From Paralithodes platypus (Eukaryota; Arthropoda; Malacostraca; Decapoda; Lithodidae): a DNA stretch of 64,000 nt. This document shows, piece by piece, positions 45,181 through 55,907 of this stretch. The stretch covers positions 809,081-873,080 of the forward strand of contig CM064552.1 of NCBI GenBank assembly GCA_032716605.1. The letters run 5' to 3'. The position numbers were made by a program, and so were the translations under genes. Each line of letters starts with the position of its first letter. Position 1 is the stretch's first letter. The notes beneath the pieces are model-generated. The model saw only the letters and a program-made list of their open reading frames with translations, did no database searches and was not told where the DNA came from.

Positions 45181-45400
45181 TTATACTGTATACTGAGTGC
45201 TGGAGTGACCTTGGTGATCCCTGGTCTCCGGGTCTTCTCCTGGGTGACCTAGATGTGTGTGAATTTGTGTTTTGTTTTTTGTGTGTTCATTGTTTTCTGT
45301 TGTGTTGTGTTGTCCCTGTCCGGGCTCTGTCTCGAGTCGGCCACCCCCAGAAGAAAAAAAATGGGGAATGGGCCTCAGTAAATAGATAGATAGATACATA
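45181..45400 (-). repeat. Dispersed repeat next to (GATA)n
   Basis: GAGTCGGCCACCCCCAG, GGGGAATGGGCCTCAG and then TAGATAGATA. Same family as 17020-17203. Confidence 0.7.
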
Positions 45401-45703
45401 GATATACTGACAGTGTAAACATGTCACTGCGATTGCATTGTGTTTGATCTGCTACCGCTGCCCATAGTATATTTCTGATGTATTGACAAGGACAAAAACA
45501 CATTATATACAGTAGTTTCTGATATACTGGCATTGTGTAGAGGTCACGAAGGATAGTATAACAGGTTAAATTTGAAATGTAAAGTTATCACTGCTTATGG
45601 GATAGTTGATAGTTAACTTCCTTATACTCCTCCTAATGTAAATAAACTTGTTTAATGATAGCCAAAATAATCTGCGAAAACGCATCATGATCCTCAAGGG
45701 GTT

Positions 45704-46440
45704 CATGTGGATGGTTCAGTAAGAGTGGATGGATAGATGCGGATGGTTGTACCTCCTTTAACACACTGTCTCTGTACCACCATCACTAACACGACCACAC
45801 TATCCACTCTCAGTTTATTAACCTTCTCCGACATATGACGCGATTTTGAGCCTATTGGGGATACTTTAAGACCTTTGTTACCATCAGGGGTATTTAGAAA
45901 CCTTTAGTTTAGTTACTTCAACCTCTGCAGTTGTCTTTGAGTTAGCTGTGGGCAGAAAACTAATTTTAGAGAGGTAATTATAAGAGTTAGAGAACTCTAT
46001 TTCTTATTGATAATCTGGCAACTTCTGCGTCATAAATACGTGAAAGGTTTAATGTGGATGGATCGGTAGGAGTGGATGGATTGATTGGATTGTAGCAACT
46101 CCCTCCCCACACTATCTCTGTACCACCTCCACACTACTCACACAACTCACCTTACTAATGTGGATGGTTCGGTAGGCGTGGATGGATAGATGTGGAATGT
46201 TCTAGTTCCCTTCCCACACTATCTCTCTACCACCTCCACACTCACCTAACTAATGTGGATGATTCGGTAGGAGTGGATGGATATATGTGGAATGTGCTAA
46301 CTCCCTCCCACGTCTTCACGCTATTCACACTCACCCTATTAATGTGGATGGTTTAGTAGGAGTGGATGGATAGATGTGGATTGCTCTAACTCTCTCTTCT
46401 TACTGTCTCCAAACCATCAACACCGCCACTACTAATATTA
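45704..46440. repeat. Tandem repeat of about 100 bp (5 units), interrupted by a family C element
   Basis: Units begin AATGTGGATGGTTCGGTAGG and continue to CACTATCTCTGTACCACC. The first and second units are separated by the insertion at 45818-46052. Confidence 0.8.
45818..46052 (+). mobile_element. Family C TTAA element, complete copy
   Basis: TTAACCTTCTCCGACATATG ... ATACGTGAAAGGTTTAA. Confidence 0.8.
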
Positions 46441-46779
46441 CCACCGGAGATACGGTTTACAGCACAGGTAACGCTAAATGAACACCGAGTATGTGCTAGA
46501 ATGTAGCGAAATAGATCTAGGGTAAGGTATTGGCCATTTAGGATACGTGTAGTGAAGATTGCTAAGTGTTGTTGTGATTAATTATGTACAGTCACACTCA
46601 TAAGGGGAGATACACCTTTTTAACGTATATTTTGTTGCATCTCCCCCTTTTTAACTTTTATTTTTGTTGCCATTGAGTTTTTCTTGTTTTGCCGGAAGTG
46701 CCTCCTGGTTGAATATTAATGTGCTAAGTTGGCAACACTGCTACACAACCAGTCCCTCAAGTTTCACATGCTCGCACCC

Positions 46780-46935
46780 AGTCAGGGAACATCCTGACGA
46801 CGTATACAGACTAAACATACATAACAAAGCCACTCCAACAGCTTCCTCTCTCTCCAACACCCCTTCTCCCCTCTCTACACGCTTCAGAAAAATAGGAAAA
46901 GTAGAATGTAAATACGAGGTGCCGTTGTAAAGGCT
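46780..46935 (-). repeat. SINE-body-like dispersed repeat
   Basis: The complement shares blocks with 10560-10700 and 13165-13270. Confidence 0.5.
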
Positions 46936-46939
46936 TATC

Positions 46940-47370
46940 CCTCAATACTTCATCTGATCATCTGAAGTCTACCTCCATCTCTCTCTTTTTCTCCACCGGA
47001 CTCCTACCCCCCCCCCCCCCCCCCCCCCCCGCCCCTATCTACCTCTCCCCTCCTCTCTCTGCGTCCTCGTTTCTATTCACATTCACTGCATCCTCCTCCC
47101 TCCCTTCTCGTCTCCACTTCTCCCTTCCCTCTCCTCCTCTTCACTCTCCTCCTCCCTTCCCTCTCCTCGTCTCCACTTCTCCCAGCTTTTCCATCATCTT
47201 TTTTCCCTTCCCTCTCCTCCGCTCCTCTCTTCTTCCCCCTTCTCTCTCCACTTTCTTCCATTTCTTCACTCTTCTCCTTTCCTATCTTTTCCTCCCTCCC
47301 TTTCCTCTCCTCCTTCCTTCCCTCTCCTTTCCTTTCCTCCCTTCCCTCTCCTCCCGGTTAAAGGCCGGTT
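46940..47370. repeat. Pyrimidine-rich tract with C-run
   Basis: Poly-C at 47009-47030, then CTCCT-rich degenerate repeat. The minus-strand Glu/Arg-rich frame here is low-complexity. Confidence 0.8.
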
Positions 47371-47607
47371 CATCTTAAATTGTTTTGAAGATGAAAGACA
47401 GCGAGAAAATCCAGCACAAATGGATAATAAATTGTTTAAATTAAATTGTAGGAAAACAAAATACTATGGACAAACACTGGTTGAGTAATATACTATTTAT
47501 TTATTATACTGTAATTGGGCCTGAAAATGTTGACACCTAACCTCGGTACGAGCTGTAAATGTGCATACCTATTCCCTGGTTGACTCTTCCAAAATGGTAA
47601 AAATAAC

Positions 47608-47860
47608 AACATAAGAAAATGGGAGTCTGCAGAAAGCCGATTGGCCCACGCAAGGCAGATCCCTGTCACACCCAACCCTAATGTTAAGGCCTAATTATAA
47701 GCCCAGCTCACTAACACCATTAGGACTGACCTCACCAAAACGGTCAGAGGTCAGAAAACGGGGTCTGCAGAGCGCCGATTGGCCCACATCTGACAGATCC
47801 CCCTCACACCCAACCCAAGCTCGATTAGGCCTACCCTAGTCATTTCGTAGTGATAGAGGT
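47608..47860 (+). repeat. Dispersed repeat (AACATAAGAAAATGG family)
   Basis: Two partial units: GGGAGTCTGCAGAAAGCCGA and, at 47760, GGGTCTGCAGAGCGCCGATT. Related to 20350-20520. Confidence 0.7.
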
Positions 47861-47914
47861 CAATAGTAACAATATACGGCCTAATGATTAAAGAACAGAC
47901 TGTAGTTGTTAAGG

Positions 47915-50853
47915 TCTGGTTGGCATAACAGAATCTTGGCTCAATACAGAAGATAGAGACTTTTTAGCAGAGTATTCACTTCCCGGTTATGTAATGTTTG
48001 AGAAAAGCCGAATAAATCGAAATGGAGGTGGCGTTTTACTTTATATCAAAGAAAGTCTTAACCCTACCCTCTTGTCAAAACCTCAAATTGTGAACGTCGA
48101 CGCATCTTTTGTGCTAATAAAGAATAATAAAGGTACCAAAATAATACTTGCATTAATATACAGACCTCCAGCTCAATCAGTGCAAACTGACCGAGAAATT
48201 TACGAACAAATTGCAGATGTAAGTAACTCACAAGATACCGTAATTTTTGGTGACTTTAATTTACCTGTGACCAAGTGGGGCGATACTCTTACTTCACACT
48301 CCGGACATGACTTGTATACGAACTTGCAAGAGAGTTCGCTTTATCAATTTGTTGGAACGCCGACCCGTGGTAATAACGTTCTTGACATTGTACTTGCAAC
48401 AAAAGAAGAATTAATAGAGAATTTGAATGTTGGTGATGAATTCAGTAACAGCGACCATCGTACGATAACTTTCACTTTAAAGTTTACTAGTAACGAACCA
48501 AATAGTAGCATCGAAAAAGTCCCTAATTTCAAGAAAGCAAACTTCCATAAACTTAGAGCTATGTTTAAAGAAACTGACTGGAGCTTTTTAATTCACAATA
48601 ACGACATAAATACATCTTGGAAGTTATTCGAAGCCACTTACCTAAAAGCAGTGCAAGACTGCATACCATCGAAAACTCGGCGTCCAGGCCATAATAATAA
48701 GCCCAAATGGTGGAATAAAGATATTTCAAACTGCCTGCTTGCTAAAAAATTTGCTAATGATAGATTAAAATCCTCACAAAATGACGAAGAACGGCTGAAA
48801 TTTGTAGAGCTACGACGCAAAGCCAAAAAGTTAATTAAGCAAAGTAAAAAGACCTTAGAGTTACATATTGCGAATCAAAGTAAAACAAACCCGAAAGAAT
48901 TCTATAGTTATATCAGAAAGAAAAAAGTAGTTACTTCAACTGTTGGACCGTTAGTCGATGAAAATGGAGAATACACCAAAGACGAAGAACAAATGAGTAA
49001 TGCCCTCAATACCTTCTTTGCATCAGTTTTTACAACAGAAGACCTCAGTGATATCCCTACACCATCGCCGATTCAGATTGATAATTCAGATGTTCTAAGC
49101 AATATCACCGTTACAGAGAGAGAAGTATTGAATTGTTTAGATAAACTCAAGGTAAATAAAATGCCTGGACCTGATACAATCTCGCCTAGAGTTCTAAAGG
49201 AAGCTAAGGATGAGCTCTCTAAACCACTGACATTACTATTCAATAAATCCTTGCAGTCTGGAACTATGCCCGATCAGTGGAAGCTAGCCAACGTAACACC
49301 GATATTAAAAAAAGGCAGCAAATCCCTACCCAGTAACTATCGTCCAATTAGCTTAACCTCAGTTGTATGTAAAATGCTAGAAACGGTCATACGAGACAGA
49401 CTCGTAAATCACTTAGAGGAAAATAACATACTTAAAGATACTCAACACGGCTTTCGTAAAAAACGTTCCTGTTTAACAAACCTCTTAGACTTCTTCCACG
49501 ATATCCTCAACCTCTACGATGAGAGTAAAGCTGTAGATATTATATACCTTGATTTTCAAAAGGCCTTTGACAAAGTTCCCCACAAACGTTTACTGCTAAA
49601 ACTAAAAGCGCATGGAATACAAGACGGTGTGTTGAAATGGATAGAAAATTGGCTCAGCGACAGAAAGCAAAGAGTAGTCATAAACGGTAAGGCATCTAAA
49701 TGGACCAATGTAAGTAGCGGGGTACCCCAGGGATCGGTACTAGGACCAATTCTCTTTCTAATTTACATCAACGACATAGATGAGGGTCTCACCTGTACAA
49801 TCTCAAAATTTGCTGACGATACAAAAATTGCAAATAGCGTACTCTCAAAAGAACAAGTTGACGATATGCAACAAAATCTAGATAAATTGTCATGTTGGGC
49901 CCAAATTTGGCAAATGAGTTTCAATGCGGATAAATGTAAAGTACTACATATCGGATACCTAAATGAGAAAGCAAACTATTCGATGAATGGCACTCAGCTT
50001 AAGAATGTAAACAGAGAACCGATCTGGGAGTAACAATATCGAGTAACCTAAAACCGAGTCAACAATGTTCAGAAGTTGTTAAGAAGGCAAACAAAATAAT
50101 TGGCTTTATAGGCAGGTCATTTGAGCATAAATCCAAAGAAGTTATCCTAACCCTTTACAATTCCTTAGTCCGCCCTCTTCTGGAATACTGCGTTCAATCC
50201 TGGTGCCCTTATTACCAAAAAGATATAAACAAGCTAGAACGAGTTCAACGTAGAGTTACCAAAATGATACCTAGCCTAAAGAACAAACCATACGAAGAGC
50301 GTCTTAGAGAATTAAATCTATTTCCTTTAACCCAGCGCAGATTAAGAGGTGACTTAATTCAAGTGTTCAAAATCATCAAAGGCATCGACAATATGAACTG
50401 TAGTAAGTACTTCACTATCGACCAATCTAATTACACGCGGGGAAACGGTTGCAAAATTATTGGTAAATCTTTTAACTCACACGAATCTAAGAATTTCTTC
50501 TTCAATCGAGTTGTCAACTTGTGGAATGGGCTTCCCCGAAACGTTATAGACTGCATCACCGTTGATTCATTTAAACTCCGCCTAGACAAATATCTCACAT
50601 CAAACCCGCGACTGACTGTGTTTGTAAATGAATAACTTTATTTTATCCCCCCCTCAGTTACTAACCCATCTGTCCCCTACTAACTTCCTAATCCTGCCAC
50701 GGACATTAGTTCCAGGGCAGTAATTCCCTTTCCAATGTTCCCTTACCCACTCTAAACCACTGTTTGGACACTTGATCCTCAGTGTTTTGGAGGACAAGCA
50801 ACCTAGAAGGGTCACTAGATCTGTTGTTGCTTGATTTCCTTTGTACTCCTTTG
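47915..50853 (+). mobile_element. CR1 LINE copy 2, 5'-truncated
   Basis: Contains most of ORF2 and the 3' UTR (CCCATCTGTCCCCTACTAAC ... TTTGTACTCCTTTG). The copy begins within the endonuclease at GITESWLN. Confidence 0.9.
47928..50635 (+). pseudogene. CR1 ORF2: endonuclease and reverse transcriptase, one frameshift
   Basis: The frame is open from about 47928 (first ATG 47994) to a stop at 50033. Endonuclease: ITESWLN, RINRNGGGVLLY, GDFNLPVTKW, SDHRTITFTL. RT: MPGPDTISPRVLKEA, NYRPISLTSVVCKM, FRKKRSCLTNLLDF, YLDFQKAFDKVPHK, SSGVPQGSVLGPILFLIYIN and SKFADDTKIANS. A single-base deletion near 50018 (compare the third copy, VNRGTDLGV) creates the stop; the remaining frame runs to 50635 through VQRRVTKMIPSL and FFFNRVVNLWNGLP. 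It lacks the endonuclease N-terminus and ORF1, so it is dead as it stands. It is the best-preserved ORF in the window. Confidence 0.9.
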
Positions 50854-50924
50854 TGTGGACTAAAATTATAGGTTGGAGAGTGTTGTGGTCGACTAAGAAA
50901 TGTTAATGTATATATGAAGTGGTC

Positions 50925-51060
50925 TATTTTGCTCCCTAGACCTCCATCAAACTAAAAAAAAAAAAAAAAAAAAAACTAAAAAAAAAACAGGATTCCCCTT
51001 CAAGATATGTTTGTACATTTTTCGGTAGTAAAATGTCCCGGCGGTTCCTCCTAAATAACA
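50925..51060 (+). mobile_element. TTAA-G element, left-half fragment
   Basis: GCTCCCTAGACCTCCATC, an A-run, TTGTACATTTTTCGGTAG and AAATGTCCCGGCGG. Confidence 0.6.
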
Positions 51061-51075
51061 GAGAATAAGAGAGCT

Positions 51076-51354
51076 TTAACCCAGTCAGTACCGGCGATAT
51101 TGTTGTCATTGTATTCTGGCAACTATTCGACTGTTTTATTCAGCTTTGGAAGGATATCTGCCCGTGAAAAGAGTACAGACTATCTCAATTAATCCTTTGA
51201 GCTACCATATATCTTAACTAAGCTTCATAAAAGAGTACAGACTATCTCAATTAATCCTTTGAGCTACCATATATCTTTCCTAAGCTTCATAAAATCGTCC
51301 AAATGCAGGTGAACTAAATAAACCAAAAGACGTCGCCGGTACTGTGAGGGTTAA
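51076..51354. mobile_element. Family D2 element (with a 65-bp internal duplication)
   Basis: TTAACCCAGTCAGTACCGG ... GCCGGTACTGTGAGGGTTAA. It carries the unoccupied CTATCTCAATTAATCC site used as reference for the nested insertion at 54680. Confidence 0.8.
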
Positions 51355-51409
51355 GATTACGTCAGACGGGCGTTTGCAAGGTTGAGCTAAAATTATTGTT
51401 GGAACCTTG

Positions 51410-51670
51410 GGCGTGTGGATGAAAGGGGCGGGGTGGGTGAGGGGATGAAAGAGGCGAGGGATGGTGTAGGTGAGGGGTGGATAAAAGGGGCAAGGGTGGG
51501 TGGGTGGGTAAGGGGTGGTGTAGGTGGGTGGGTGGATGAAAGGGGCGTGGGTGGGTGGTTGAAAGGGGCGAGGTTGGGTGGGTGGATGAAAGGGGTGAGG
51601 GGTGGCGTAGGTAGGGGGTGGATTAAAGGGACGAGGGTGGGTGGGTGGATGAAACGGGGGGGGGGGGGGG
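51410..51670. repeat. GGGTG-rich imperfect tandem repeat
   Basis: GGTGGGTGGATGAAAGGGGC-type units. Confidence 0.85.
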
Positions 51671-51777
51671 CTGACAAATAAGACGGTGACAAAGGCTAGC
51701 GTTCTTATGATGTGTTCGTATCCCTTCAGTAGCTTAGTAACATTTATATTTACCAGCTTTTAATTAATATGACGTCA

Positions 51778-51999
51778 TTAAACCCTTCTGTACCGGCGAC
51801 GTCTCTTTAATTTCATTGTAGCTGTATTTAGACTATTATGTGCAGTTTATGAAGAATGTGTGGTGGCAAAAAGGGTTAAATGAGATAGTTCGAAGTGTGT
51901 TAATTGCTGGAGGTCCTTTTAAACGGAATACCATCGTCTAATAGTAACAAGAGTAAAATACCGGTATACAAAACACCTCGTCGGTACAGTATGGGTTAG
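51778..51999. mobile_element. Family D2 element
   Basis: TTAAACCCTTCTGTACCGG ... TCGGTACAGTATGGGTTAG. A TTAA-G copy starts at its right end. Confidence 0.7.
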
Positions 52000-52322
52000 G
52001 GGGAGATTTCCACTTGAGGGATTTTTTTCTTGACTCCTTTCTCCCTCATGTTTAGCCCCATTGCTTTTGATATTATAAAATGTTTGCCCCCATTAGTTTA
52101 GCGATTTTAAGAACTTTCAACCCATATTAAGACCTTTCGTGCCATTTAGGTGTCGATTTTATCCTGGCGAGCGATAGCGAGCCTGTAATTTAAGAGGAAC
52201 CGGCCTTCGGCCGGAAAATTTGTCTACCGAAAAATGTACAAATTTATCTTGAAAGGGACTCAAGGGGGTGTAATTTTAAGGTTGATGGAGGTCTAGGGAA
52301 CAAACTAAATACCTCCCCTTAA
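51996..52322 (-). mobile_element. TTAA-G element copy
   Basis: TTAGGGGGAGATTTCC ... TACCTCCCCTTAA. Confidence 0.8.
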
Positions 52323-52591
52323 TGGGCGTGTAATTGTATGACTACTAGTATTACAAACTATTTCATAAACACAAGGCATCACGTTTTCGATTGAAGATTA
52401 ATGGTGTTGTGTTTGTGAACTATTGTTTTGATTATTATGTATTTTATATGAATCCTGCCATATGACGCCATCAGTGGAGTGTTGCCTTCCAGTTGCTAAT
52501 GTTGAATTTTACATTTCTATCCATCTATCTATCTGTCTACCTATCGATCAATCAATCAATCAATCAATCTATCTCTCTATGTCTGCCTGAT

Positions 52592-52733
<142 letters not shown>

Positions 52734-52939
52734 TTCCCCCTTAGTAACCCACTAACGAGATCCAAGCCATTTGTAGCTCCGGTACAGCGGGGTAGTTGAG
52801 GGAATCCCAGGGTATCTTATAACCGCCCGCGAGCCAGAAGATACCGGTCAGCAAATACGGCTCCGCAAATATCGGTAATCTCTCCACAATGCAGTACTTA
52901 CTACCCGGGCCAAGCTCTGGAATTCGCGGGTTCTTTCTC

Positions 52940-53167
52940 TTATCCCTTTCGCGCACAAGGATGCAATTGACGCCCTTTCTGGGATACTTGAAAACCTTTG
53001 TGATTAACAAGAGTGTTTAGAAATCTTTAGTTGAGATACTTCAACCTCTACAGTTGTCTTTTAGTGAGCTGTGGGTAGAAAATGAATTTAGAAGTAATTA
53101 TGAGATTAAGATAATTATATTAATGAATATTTAACGGCAACCCCCTCCCAGTGCATGAAAGGGTTAA
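52940..53167 (-). mobile_element. Family C TTAA element, degenerate
   Basis: TTATCCCTTTCGCGCAC ... TGCATGAAAGGGTTAA, with TTCAACCTCTACAGTTGTC. It joins the next element at TTAA. Confidence 0.65.
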
Positions 53168-53499
53168 GGGGAGATTTCCACCTGGAGGATTTTTGTCTGG
53201 ACCTCTTTCTCCCTCATGGTTAGTCCCATTGCTTTTGAGATTTTAAGACGTTCGCCCCATTAGTTTGGCGATTTTAAGAACCCTCGCCCCATTTCTCTCA
53301 ATTTTAAGACCATTCATGCCTTTTAGGTGTCGATTTTTTCCTGGCGAGCGATAGCGAGCCTGTAACTTAAGGGGAATCGGCCTTCGGCCGGGACATTTTT
53401 CTACCGAAAAATGTACAAATTTATCTTGAAAGGGGGTCTAGGGGGAGTAATTTTAAGTTTGATGGAAGTCTAGGGAATCAACTAAAAAACTCCCCTTAA
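53164..53499 (-). mobile_element. TTAA-G element, complete copy
   Basis: TTAAGGGGAGATTTCC ... AAACTCCCCTTAA, 336 bp; hairpins GGCCTTCGGCC and CATTTTTCTACCGAAAAATG perfect. Confidence 0.85.
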
Positions 53500-53524
53500 C
53501 ACTGATCCGTCTTGGGTGGTTTTT

Positions 53525-53665
53525 TTCCTATTTGTATGAAGAAGACAAAAGACAGGCTGCCTGTACCGAGTGTCTCCCCCAAAGCCAAAAGAGTGACAGA
53601 GAGCCAAATTCAAGGGACGTTGGGGTCAAAATTGCTGGACACACGAAATGTAAAGCAGTCTAAGT
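53525..53665 (-). mobile_element. Jockey/I-like LINE, 3'-end relic
   Basis: The complement has GTGTCCAGCAATTTTGACCC, GGGGGAGACACTCG and TTTTGTCTTC. Confidence 0.65.
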
Positions 53666-53693
53666 CATAGGATGAAGGAAAGATTTGGTTGTT

Positions 53694-53941
53694 GTTGTTG
53701 TTGTTGTTGTTGTTGTTCCCCAAGCTGCCTGGCCGAACAGCCCCAAGGCCCCGAGCAAGGCCAAGGCCATAACCGAGCGCCCCCACAGAACCCTCCCTGC
53801 CGACCACAATAAAGCCTGGGTGACCGAAGCCACTCCATGGCGGGGAGCTGAGGAGGGTGCGGAAATGCCCGGGAAACCAAAGCCCCACCCAGGGCCCTGT
53901 GTCCCTCAGCAATTATGAAGAGAAAGTTGAGGGGCAAGGGA
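53694..53941 (-). mobile_element. GC-rich retroposed fragment with (CAA)n tail and 15-bp target duplication
   Basis: AAAGATTTGGTTGTT flanks it at 53679-53693 and 53942-53956. On the minus strand it ends in (CAA)n. It is far richer in GC than its surroundings. No domain is recognised in its open frames; probably a SINE or LINE tail. Confidence 0.7.
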
Positions 53942-54088
53942 AAAGATTTGGTTGTTATGGTATTTTGTTTGATTAATATATATCTTTGATGTACCCACTA
54001 TGCGCTGTATCAGCGACTTGGAGAAAATGACGGCAATAGTTCCAGCTGCTTGACTTGTGGGACCATGATTATTAATACGGTACCTCTG

Positions 54089-54569
54089 TTAAGGTGAGAA
54101 AAAGGGGTATATCAAGATAAATTTGTACATTTTTCGACAGAAAAATTTCCTAGGCTCGCTATCGCTCGCCAAGATAAAAAATAAAACAACAACAAAACAC
54201 ACACACCCATACACACACACACACACCCATATACACACACACCCATAAACACACACACCCATACACACACAAAATAAAATAAAACAGATAAATGTGTACA
54301 TTTTTCGCTAGAAAAATGTCCCGGCCGAATGCCGGTTCCTCCTTAATTTTCAGGCTCGCTATCAATCGCCGTAAAGAATCGACACCTAAATGGCACAACA
54401 AGTCTTAAAATCGTCAAACTAATGGGGCAACCGTTTTAAATTTTGAAAAGCTAATGGGGTAAACGTCTTGTAATCATAAAAGTAATGGGGCGAACGTCTT
54501 AACATTTCAAAACTAAGGCGGATTAACATGAGGGAGAAGGGGGTGGCTAAAATTCAAGCCTCCCCTTAA
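54089..54569 (+). mobile_element. TTAA-G element with inserted CACACC repeat and duplicated middle
   Basis: TTAAGGTGAG ... GCCTCCCCTTAA. The GATAAATTTGTACATTTTTCG to GGCTCGCTATCGCTCGCC segment is present twice around a CACACCCATA microsatellite. Confidence 0.7.
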
Positions 54570-55168
54570 CCCATTCAGTACCGGTGACATATTTGTCATT
54601 TATATTCGGGCAACTATTAGACAATTATATTCAGCTTAGGAAGGACGTCTACCCATGAAAAGGCCGCAGACTATCTCAATTAAGGGGGGTGACCTGCTTT
54701 TGGTTATTTTCTGTCCTTTTCTCTCTTTCTCTGGCTTGTATCCATTCGGCCCCATTCAGCCAACTATTTTAAGACGTTTATCCCCATCTAGGTGTCGATT
54801 TCTTCCTGGCGAGCTATAGCGAGCCAGCATTATATGAAGAAATCCGGCTTCGCCGGAGACATTTTTCTATCGAAAAATGTACAAATTTAGCCTGCTGTCA
54901 AACAAAAATAAAAAATATGCTGGCTCGCTACCGCTCACCAGTAAAAAAATTGACACCTGGATGGGGATAAACGTCTTTAAAAAGTAGGCTGAATGGGGCC
55001 AATTGGATACAAGCCAGAGAAAGATATAAAGGGACAGCACAAAAACAGGTCACCCCCCTTAATCCTTTTAGCCGCCATATATCCTTCCTAAGCTTCATAA
55101 AGTCGTCTAAATGTAGCTGAAATGAAATATATAATAAAGACGTCGCCTAGGCAGAACAGGGTATTCTT
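54566..55168. mobile_element. Family D2 element carrying a nested foldback element
   Basis: TTAACCCATTCAGTACCGG ... AAAGACGTCGCC. Interrupted at its internal TTAA by 54680-55062. Confidence 0.75.
54680..55062. mobile_element. Foldback TTAA element, intact, nested
   Basis: Perfect 17-bp ends TTAAGGGGGGTGACCTG and CAGGTCACCCCCCTTAA, with long inverted arms (GGCTTGTATCCATTCGG ... and complement). The core hairpins CCGGCTTCGCCGG and CATTTTTCTATCGAAAAATG are shared with TTAA-G. Non-coding. Confidence 0.9.
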
Positions 55169-55672
55169 TTCATCATATTCTGACAAATATTATTATATAT
55201 TATTCAGCTTAGGAAGGACCTCTAGCAAAAATTTAGGCTTCAAACTTGCTCAACCAACCTTTTGACCTACCACGTCAGATCCTTCCTAAGCTGCATAACA
55301 TGACACACGTCGCTGGTACTCCAAGGGTTAACCCCTTCTGTACCGGTGACGTGTTTTTTGTTTACTTTATTCTGGCCTCTATAAGACGATTTTGCTCAGT
55401 TTAAGTTATCAGGCTTCGAACTATCTCACTTAACCAGTTATACCACCACAGATCCTTCTTAACCCCTTCTATACCGAGACATGCTTTTAACTTTATTATG
55501 GCTACTATTAGAGGATAGTATTCAGTTTAAAAAGGGCCTCCAGCAATTAACAGGCTTCGACATATCTCACTATACCATTTTTACTATCACAGATCCTTCT
55601 TAATCTGCACAAAAACGTCTAAATATAGCTAGCATAAACATTAAAAGACGTCGCCGGTACAGAAGGGGTTAA
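55160..55672. mobile_element. Family D2 elements in tandem
   Basis: One ends at 55328-55331 (CCAAGGGTTAA). The next runs to 55669-55672 (TACAGAAGGGGTTAA) and contains two internal inverted sets. Single copies of the future 53-bp satellite unit are visible (CAGGCTTCGAACTATCTCAC). Confidence 0.7.
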
Positions 55673-55907
55673 ACCGTACGAATTCGTCTAAATATAGCTA
55701 CGGTGAGATGTAAAAGATGTAACCGGTACAGATGGGGTCTAGAGAAACCCCCGGGATTCCCTCAGTGTGTGCCCCCGAGATTAGAAGGCCCCGCAGGTTT
55801 CCTCTGTTGACGTCAGGGGGTGGGGGTGGGGGGTGGGGGTGGGGTCCTCTTTACTTTGTTCGGGTTACTATTAGACGATTATATTCAGTTTAAAAAGGGC
55901 CTCCAGC

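Noticed and set aside
47073..47261. Arg/Glu/Lys-rich minus-strand peptide
   Set aside because: Encoded by a CTCCT-rich simple tract; a low-complexity artefact.
53610..53937. Gly-rich and poly-Gln/Asn open frames
   Set aside because: They come from the retroposed GC-rich fragment and its CAA tail; no domain and no splice evidence.
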